DNA of 64,000 nt from Apricaphanius iberus (lineage: Eukaryota; Chordata; Actinopteri; Cyprinodontiformes; Aphaniidae). Below the pieces are notes generated by a model that was not told the origin of the DNA, did not search any database, and was given only the letters and a program-made list of their open reading frames with translations. The stretch spans positions 1,815,501 through 1,879,500 of the forward strand of contig JAPXFQ010000074.1 in NCBI GenBank assembly GCA_028564705.1, in the 5' to 3' direction. Shown piece after piece: positions 58,590 to 64,000 of the stretch. A program made the translations under genes and the position numbers. Position 1 is the first letter of the stretch; each line of letters starts with the position of its first letter.

Positions 58590-58611
58590 ACTGTATGCTG
58601 GGGTGCTCTCA

Positions 58612-58629
58612 ATCCGGCTCGAAGGACCA
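58612..58629 (-). promoter_or_regulatory. Primer-binding site matching the 3' end of tRNA-Tyr
   Basis: Two bases inside the 5' LTR, the minus strand reads TGGTCCTTCGAGCCGGAT. Its complement ATCCGGCTCGAAGGACCA matches the 3' end (T-arm, acceptor stem, CCA) of vertebrate tRNA-Tyr as I know it. This is where minus-strand DNA synthesis would be primed. Confidence 0.8.
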
Positions 58630-58631
58630 AA

Positions 58632-59337
58632 TGAAGTGGAGGCACTATACCTAGAGCCCACTAAATAATTTTAACTGGTTGAGGCGGAAACAGTATGGCT
58701 TGATTCCGGTTAGTGAATCAGGACTGGAGAGGGATAGCTTTTAAGCTTATTTATTTATGAACATGTGCAGTATAAGTGGTCTGCAATACAAACAGAGCAA
58801 AACAACAATAAATACATTTACATATTCGCAATAAGGCGGTAAGTATTTATCATTATTTGCTAACGGAGAAATAAACTATTATCATCATCCGAAACAAACA
58901 GATTTAACAGGCAGACTATGTAAAGCCCACATAATGAGGATAAATCAAGATTGGGGTATGTAAAACAAGCATGTAAACATGTAAGTTGCAGTAACATACC
59001 TAAACATTAACCCGAACAGACAATATATGTGAGGCCTAATTAGCATTAGCCAGAAGAAAACATCCAAAATATGGAAAATGAACTAAATTAACCAAAAAAC
59101 CCAATAGCAGACTATTGTTTAAGGTCAAACTGAAACATTTCACTCACTTCTGTTGTCCATAACGCACGAAAAACATGTTCATATTGGGCTGCATTAGCTG
59201 CTAATGGCTAAGCTCCTCTGCAGCACCAGGAAGACATGTGCACACTGCTGACTCACGTGGAAAAAAACAAAGAAAAAAGGGTTCAGTCTTTATAAAGTTT
59301 GTCCACCAGAGGGCGTAGCTGACTAGGCTTTCTTACA
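58632..59337 (-). repeat. 5' LTR of the BEL/Pao element
   Basis: It is a near-identical copy of 52395-53097. Differences include a 4-bp insertion near 58872 and scattered substitutions (for example at 58679, 58844 and 59014). It should hold the promoter for minus-strand transcription. Confidence 0.93.
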
Positions 59338-59569
59338 TGCTGCTACCACTATTTTATTATATATTATTTAGTACAAACTACCACGGTTTGTATAGAGGAC
59401 CAAAACTGACATAATTAAAAATAAAAGCAAAAATAAATGCATTCATTATGCAAAAGAGGAGGGCGGCCCTTCTTGGTCCAACTCCTGGTGAATAGCCAGG
59501 AAGGAGTAGGATCCATAAGCAGAATGATTGTGCATGCCAGGTCAGCCACTACGAACCACGCCCCCTGTC

Positions 59570-59690
59570 GACTCAGGCTCAGCTAAAGCAACATGGCCGC
59601 TGCCAGCCGGATCTCTTTGAGCAGGAAAAGTCCGTCTTGACGGCTCTTCAGAGGGCTTCTCCCTCAGCTTCAACCCCTGGAATGATGGTA
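59570..59690 (+). other. Possible exon with a strong donor inside the foldback core
   Basis: GC-richer text with ATGGCCGCTGCC at 59591 is followed at 59690 by a strong donor ATGATG|GTAAGTTAAG. The ATG frame stops after 15 codons. Another frame (CQPDLFEQEKSVLTALQRAS) is open to the donor but lacks its own ATG. It may be a captured gene fragment or a promoter-proximal exon. Confidence 0.25.
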
Positions 59691-60204
59691 AGTTAAGTGT
59701 ATTTCCTAATGTATTTACCTGTATACTTTTGGAAGTACTAATATACTATAATAAAGTTATTTTAGGCGTGCTATGACGATGTATTGCAAAGGCTGTAAAT
59801 TCAGCTTTGAGGTGCTGTAGGCTACTCAAGCCAACGTGAAATGTAGTTAATCCTTTACTCATAAAAATAGATATAAGCATGTCCAGAAAGTATTACCGAC
59901 TTTTCTCCACTGTAGTATCAGTTTTGAGCTTGATAATGTTGCCTGAATTAAAGCTAAGCTACGAGAGGCAAGGGGAACGTTACCATAGTAACGCTTAGGC
60001 ACTCTCGATCCGGTAAATCTCTGTTACGGGGTAACGTGAGGTTACAGACGTACGCACATTCTTTATATTTTGTTAGTAAATCAAATTTAATACAGTAAGC
60101 ATGAGTATGAGCATCTGCTAATCTCCTAATCTGTTTCGTGGCTATTGATCCACAGTAGAGGAGTTGGACCAAGAAGGGCCGCCCTCCTCTTTGCATAATG
60201 AAGC

Positions 60205-60590
60205 AGAAATGCATACGGTAAAGTAAATAGAAACGACGAGGGAATGTAAAAACAAGAATGCATGTATAAGGAAAAAGAAAAAAATATATATATTTTTCTT
60301 GACAGAAATGCATGCAAAAGGAAAAATATATATGTATATATTTTGACAAAAATGCACTAAATAACAAATACATATTACATTTTTTTTCACAGAAATGCAT
60401 GTAAAAGGAAAAACAAAGGTATTACTTTTTGCGATGGGAATGCTTGTATAAGGAAAAGGAAAAAAACATATTTTTGTTTTTTACCAAAATGCATGTAACA
60501 CGAAAAATTTAAAACAAAATATATTAATTTCTTTGCAAAAATGCACGTTTAAGGAAAAGGAAAAGCAATATGCATATATTTTTGCTTTTA
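60205..60590 (+). repeat. Tandem array of about eight ~47-bp units
   Basis: Units share AGAAATGCATGTAAAAGGAA and then an A/T-rich run. The ATGCA/ATGCT cores begin at 60209, 60258, 60308, 60352, 60395, 60440, 60489 and 60541, so the period is 43-52 bp. The units have diverged. The array interrupts the right inverted arm; the left arm has only one ATGCATTCATTATGCA core at the matching place. Confidence 0.8.
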
Positions 60591-60948
60591 TTTTTAATTA
60601 TGTCAGTTTTGGTCCTCCATAGATTTGTACTATGCACAGTACAAACTAATACAAGGGTTTTCAAGCTGAAACTAAGTAATGTCTGACACTTTTGAAACAA
60701 CAGATTTAACGTTAACAGAACGTTAAACATGACACTGATCCTGTGTCCTACTCTAAGCTAATGCGGTGCCTCCCTTTTTCATTGAGCGACTAAGGGCTCT
60801 ACCTGTCACCTCGCCTGTCAGTCGGCATTTACCTGACACGTCTGTAAAATATAGTCATTAAATCAATATGCTACAATTCGATCTAAAAAAAAGCATTTTG
60901 AGATGTCCCTGCTTTGCTAGTTTGCTAGTTATCATTAGCACAACTTAC

Positions 60949-61108
60949 CTTCAAAGTTACATGAATATGACGAAACGTAGAATTTAAAACCTTTCTCCAT
61001 CTTGCTCCGTGGTGTAGAGCTACGCAGGCGTACAAGGCGTCTGGCATAATTGAGCATTACTCTTGGAAGCTCCAAAAAACACCTCGTGAACTCCAAAGAC
61101 TCAGCCAT
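60949..61108 (-). CDS. Possible first coding exon of an unidentified gene
   Basis: The minus strand has ATG at 61108-61106 in a good Kozak context (AGAAAATGG). It is followed by 53 codons plus one base (MAESLEFTRCFLELPRVMLN, YARRLVRLRS, a basic segment, then FKFYVSSYSCNFE), ending at a consensus donor AG|GTAAGT at 60949/60948. Composition is more protein-like than the neighbouring AT-rich DNA. I do not recognise the protein. The next exon would lie at lower coordinates, and I found none before the foldback element. It could also be an old gene fragment. Confidence 0.35.
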
Positions 61109-61225
61109 TTTCTTTGTTGAGAACATTACTGCGTGACCAAGCAGGAGTAAAAGGCCTTCTGCGGAAAAACGTGGAAGTGATGCGTGCATATAGCCTATTA
61201 AAAGCATAACGCTAGGACATTATTT

Positions 61226-63266
61226 GCTACAGTGGAGAGACTAACTAACCCTCCAGTGACAATACCCCCTGAACTAAACTCCACCAGGGCCTGTAATGAT
61301 TTTGCCACCTTCTTCACTCAAAAGATCTTGAACATCAGAAGATCAATCAGTACATCAGTTCAAACCCCAGTACCAACTATGAGCCCAACTAACACTCACC
61401 CAGAGAAAATGACTCACTTCCAAACAATAAATCAATCAAGCTTTGATGAAATTATTGACAAACTAAGCTCTGCCACCTGCTGCTTAGATATCTTACCAAC
61501 AAATTTTCTAAAAAAGGTCCTCCCATCCATCAGAATGGATCTTATCAAAATAGTTAACTCATCGCTCCTATCAGGTGTTTTCCCCAAAGCCCTAAAAACA
61601 GCAGTTATCAAACCAATACTAAAGAAGAAGAACCTAGACAGCACTTTGATGCAAAACTACAGACCAATCTCTAATCTCCCATTTATCGGTAAAATTATTG
61701 AAAAAGTTGTGTTCCAGCAGCTAAACAGCTTCCTAGCAATGAACAAACGCCTTGATGTTTATCAGTCTGGTTTTCGTAGATACCACAGCACAGAGACAGC
61801 CCTCGTCAAAGTTTTTAATGACATCCGTACAAATACTGACCATGGAAAAACAACAGTGCTGGTACTGTTAGACCTCAGTGCGGCGTTTGACACTGTTGAT
61901 CATGATATATTACTGGAACGTCTAGAGAGCTGGGTCGGACTCTCTGGTACAGTACTCGACTGGTTCACATCCTACCTCAAGAACAGGAACTTCTTTGTAT
62001 CAGTTAGCCAGTTCTCATCACAAAACACAGAAATAACATGTGGGGTCCCCCAGGGCTCCATCCTGGGGCCCCTCCTATTTAGCATCTATATGCTTCCGCT
62101 TAGCCAGATTATAACCGCCAACCATGTTAAATACCACAACTATGCTGACGACACTCAGCTTTATATCTCAGTGTCACCAGATGATGTTGAACCCATCCAA
62201 ATCCTCAATAAATGCATTGAGCAAATTAACAGCTGGATGTCCCATAATTTCCTACAACTGAACAAAAACAAAACTGAAGTGCTTCTCTTTGGACCCAAAA
62301 AAGATCGATTAAATATCAGTAAACAGCTTCAGTTGGTCCAACTAGAAACTACTGACCAGGCCAGAAATCTAGGTGTAATAATGGACTCAGACCAGAACCT
62401 CCAGGGTCACATAAAGGCAATAACAAGGTCAGCTTTCTATCACCTGAGGAACATTTCTAGGATTAAAGGAATGATGACACAAGGAGACCTAGAAAAACTC
62501 ATCCATGCATTTATCTCTAGCCGCCTTGATTACTGTAACAGTATCCTCACAGGTCTACCTAAAAAATCAATCAGACAGCTGCAGCTGATCCAGAACGCTG
62601 CTGCTCGTGTTCTCACTAGAACCAGGAAAGTAGAACACATCACCCCAGTTCTAAAGTCCTTACACTGGCTCCCTGTAGCTCAGAGAATAGACTTCAAAGT
62701 GCTTTTATTGGTATATAAATCATTGAATGGTTTAGCACCTGAGTACATTAGAGATCTGCTATCATGGTACAAACCATCCAGATCACTCAGGTCCTCCAGC
62801 TCTAATTTACTGATCGTCCCTAGAACCAGAACCAAACATGGAGAAGCAGCTTTCAGTTTCTATGCTCCTCATCTCTGGAACAAACTACCAGGAGAATGTA
62901 AAGCTGCAGAGACACTGAACTCTTTTAAGTCTAAAATTAAAACGTATCTATTTAAACTTGCTTATGAGTAACTGCTTTTTTTTTTTTTTTTTTTTTTTAT
63001 TGTAAACATTTGATCTTTATATTATTTTATTGTTGTCGTTTTAATTTCTATATTTTATTCTATCTTTTAGCTTTATTTTTAAGTGATTGTGTATTAATTA
63101 CGTGGATTTGTTCCTTACAATATCTTTTCTTACTGATTGATTACTGTTAAACTTATATGCTTTGTAATCATGTGGTTTCATTATCACTGAATCATGTAAA
63201 GCACCTTGAATTACCTTGTGTTGAAAGTGTGCTATAGAAATAAAATTGCCTTGCCTTGCCTTGCCT
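61226..63266 (+). mobile_element. 5'-truncated L2-clade LINE, plus strand
   Basis: The element starts within the linker before the reverse transcriptase, so the endonuclease is lost to 5' truncation. It carries an intact reverse transcriptase frame and ends in a 3' UTR with an 18+ T run (from about 62979), a polyadenylation-like AATAAAATTG, and the tail (TTGCC)4 at 63246-63265. Short-repeat tails instead of poly-A are typical of L2/CR1 elements (compare the fish Maui family). Its protein is related to, but clearly distinct from, the L2 subfamily at 1.8, 20.2 and 29.9 kb. Confidence 0.9.
61232..62971 (+). CDS. L2-type LINE reverse transcriptase, N-terminally truncated but open
   Basis: 579 codons are open from the truncation point to TAA 62971. 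There is no genuine ATG at the beginning (the frame opens with GTG), so this is a fragment of a longer protein. Motifs in order: [59 protein letters not shown] (first catalytic aspartate), [20 protein letters not shown], and [13 protein letters not shown] (catalytic YADD). The thumb follows, then the L2 C-terminus: [43 protein letters not shown] and the final LWNKLP ... YLFKLAYE. It copies element RNA at a nick in target DNA. Without the endonuclease it cannot start insertion by itself. All reverse transcriptase motifs are intact, pointing to a young insertion. Confidence 0.92.
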   Translation: MERLTNPPVTIPPELNSTRACNDFATFFTQKILNIRRSISTSVQTPVPTMSPTNTHPEKMTHFQTINQSSFDEIIDKLSSATCCLDILPTNFLKKVLPSIRMDLIKIVNSSLLSGVFPKALKTAVIKPILKKKNLDSTLMQNYRPISNLPFIGKIIEKVVFQQLNSFLAMNKRLDVYQSGFRRYHSTETALVKVFNDIRTNTDHGKTTVLVLLDLSAAFDTVDHDILLERLESWVGLSGTVLDWFTSYLKNRNFFVSVSQFSSQNTEITCGVPQGSILGPLLFSIYMLPLSQIITANHVKYHNYADDTQLYISVSPDDVEPIQILNKCIEQINSWMSHNFLQLNKNKTEVLLFGPKKDRLNISKQLQLVQLETTDQARNLGVIMDSDQNLQGHIKAITRSAFYHLRNISRIKGMMTQGDLEKLIHAFISSRLDYCNSILTGLPKKSIRQLQLIQNAAARVLTRTRKVEHITPVLKSLHWLPVAQRIDFKVLLLVYKSLNGLAPEYIRDLLSWYKPSRSLRSSSSNLLIVPRTRTKHGEAAFSFYAPHLWNKLPGECKAAETLNSFKSKIKTYLFKLAYE

Positions 63267-63269
63267 ACA

Positions 63270-64000
63270 TTTCTTTAAATGGAAATTGTGAAAATTAAGG
63301 CATTAAAAAAGCATTAAATCTGATTCTCAGCAAATATTAAAATTCTTTGTTAGTTATCAAGAGCAATAGTTATGTAATTATCAAATATGATTTGTTGTTA
63401 AACCTAACTGTGAATTTGTAGCGTCAACATGCTGAACTGTGACAGAAAATGCAAAGTCCAGCAAAAGTAGCTAGAAAATTAGGAACTCAGCCTCATGACA
63501 TGGATGGAGTCTGTAAATCATCAAGATGGTGATGAAGTTTAATCTTTATTCAGTTAAATTTTTTTCTATGTTAGATATTGCTGTTCTAAAGCACCACTAA
63601 ATAATCGCAGTGACAAAAATAAAAGTAATAACCATCTGCAAAGGTTCTATCCTCTTTTTTTCTGTCCCTCTTGAAAACAGTCTCTACGGAAAAGTGGTCT
63701 CCTGGTTTCGCTTCACTGAGCTTGAGACGAATAGCTCATATTAAACTAAACCGCTTTGAAATTCAGACTTCACACCATTTTTCCCAGACTCTGTCCCTTT
63801 AATCAATTAATAATTTCTGCTACTATACTTATGCTACTTACAACAAGATAAATATGCCCAGCTAGGCTTCTCTACTATTTTAACTGCTGATGGTGTCGTC
63901 AAGGTTACCTGTAATGCTCCTCCCACCTGAGCAATGACCAGCAAAGATCCAGTCTCCAACTCCCGCTCTTTTCAAACTTTATCCAAAGTAATATATCATC
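63270..64000. other. Non-coding end of window
   Basis: AT-rich sequence; no gene, element end or hairpin was recognised. Confidence 0.45.

Larger units (their letters stand above)
52395..59337 (-). mobile_element. BEL/Pao LTR retrotransposon, near complete, minus strand
   Basis: The 6943-bp element has 703- and 706-bp LTRs. It is flanked by TGCTG at 52390-52394 and 59338-59342, a 5-bp target duplication as expected for BEL/Pao. The minus-strand order is LTR, primer-binding site, gag, pol (protease, reverse transcriptase, RNase H, integrase), LTR. There is no env gene. The LTRs differ at about nine bases plus two indels by my count, so insertion is recent. Gag is damaged at its N-terminus, gag and pol are in different frames, and pol ends 27 codons early, so the copy is probably defective although most of pol is open. 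Confidence 0.95.
59381..60637. mobile_element. Foldback-like element with long, unequal inverted arms
   Basis: The left arm (59381-59498) and right arm (60140-60637) are inverted copies. GAGGACCAAAACTGACATAA at the left pairs with TTATGTCAGTTTTGGTCCTC at the right, and further in GAGGGCGGCCCTTCTTGGTC pairs with GACCAAGAAGGGCCGCCCTC. AGTACAAACTA lies directly outside both ends (59370-59380 and 60638-60648), as a target duplication would. The right arm is about 380 bp longer because a tandem array has expanded within it. The core (59499-60139) has no transposase. Foldback elements of the MULE/FB type have such arms and 9-bp-range duplications. Assignment to that group is inference. Confidence 0.55.

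Noticed and set aside
59954..60400. 148-codon minus-strand frame
   Set aside because: Its repeated Met-His-Phe-Cys pattern is only the translation of the tandem repeat array.
60205..60590. The ~47-bp repeated units as a CRISPR array
   Set aside because: Units are diverged, have no spacer/repeat alternation with constant repeats, and the genome is a vertebrate; it is a tandem satellite-like array in an inverted arm.

Overview
The window reads as a piece of a teleost fish nuclear chromosome. It is AT-rich, has no dense coding, and is full of fish-type repeats: L2 and L1 LINEs, a tRNA-derived SINE, hAT MITEs, Tc1-like elements, a THAP/DDE transposon with a YqaJ gene, and a BEL/Pao LTR element. 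No multi-exon host protein-coding gene could be assembled. The clearest host content is a plus-strand set of four miRNA hairpins sharing the AGTGCAA seed of the miR-130/301/454 family.

Region 1 (1-9700): AT-rich sequence with eroded L2 LINE pieces, a hAT MITE bounded by an exact 8-bp target duplication, and no convincing gene. Region 2 (9700-26650): the miRNA locus. A promoter-like block at 9727-9916 has three same-strand CCAAT boxes exactly 32 bp apart, a CHR-like TTCAAA and an E2F-type TTTCCCGC. It precedes mir-130 (11.7 kb), mir-301 (12.0 kb), mir-454 (18.5 kb) and a second mir-130 (26.6 kb). Plausible splice sites at 10.3, 10.65 and 13.35-13.42 kb suggest a spliced non-coding host transcript. 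MITEs and L2 pieces sit between the hairpins.

Region 3 (28.6-37.3 kb): a dead Tc1 element, a minus-strand L2 copy with a SINE inserted in it, and MITE-like sequence, then about 4.4 kb of unannotated AT-rich DNA. Region 4 (37.3-59.3 kb): a transposon island. A near full-length L1-clade LINE has an intact ORF1, an ORF2 broken only by three in-frame stops, and a 3-kb G-rich 3' UTR. A THAP + DDE transposon of the ISL2EU/PIF-Harbinger-like kind follows, with a convergent YqaJ-nuclease gene split by a 1662-bp Tc1-like element. Last is a 6.94-kb BEL/Pao retrotransposon on the minus strand with 703/706-bp LTRs, a 5-bp target duplication and a tRNA-Tyr-type primer site.

Region 5 (59.3-64.0 kb): a foldback-like element with long unequal inverted arms, one expanded by about eight ~47-bp tandem units; a possible first coding exon on the minus strand; and a 5'-truncated L2 LINE with an intact reverse transcriptase and a (TTGCC)n tail. 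Most long open frames outside these elements are antisense or chance frames.
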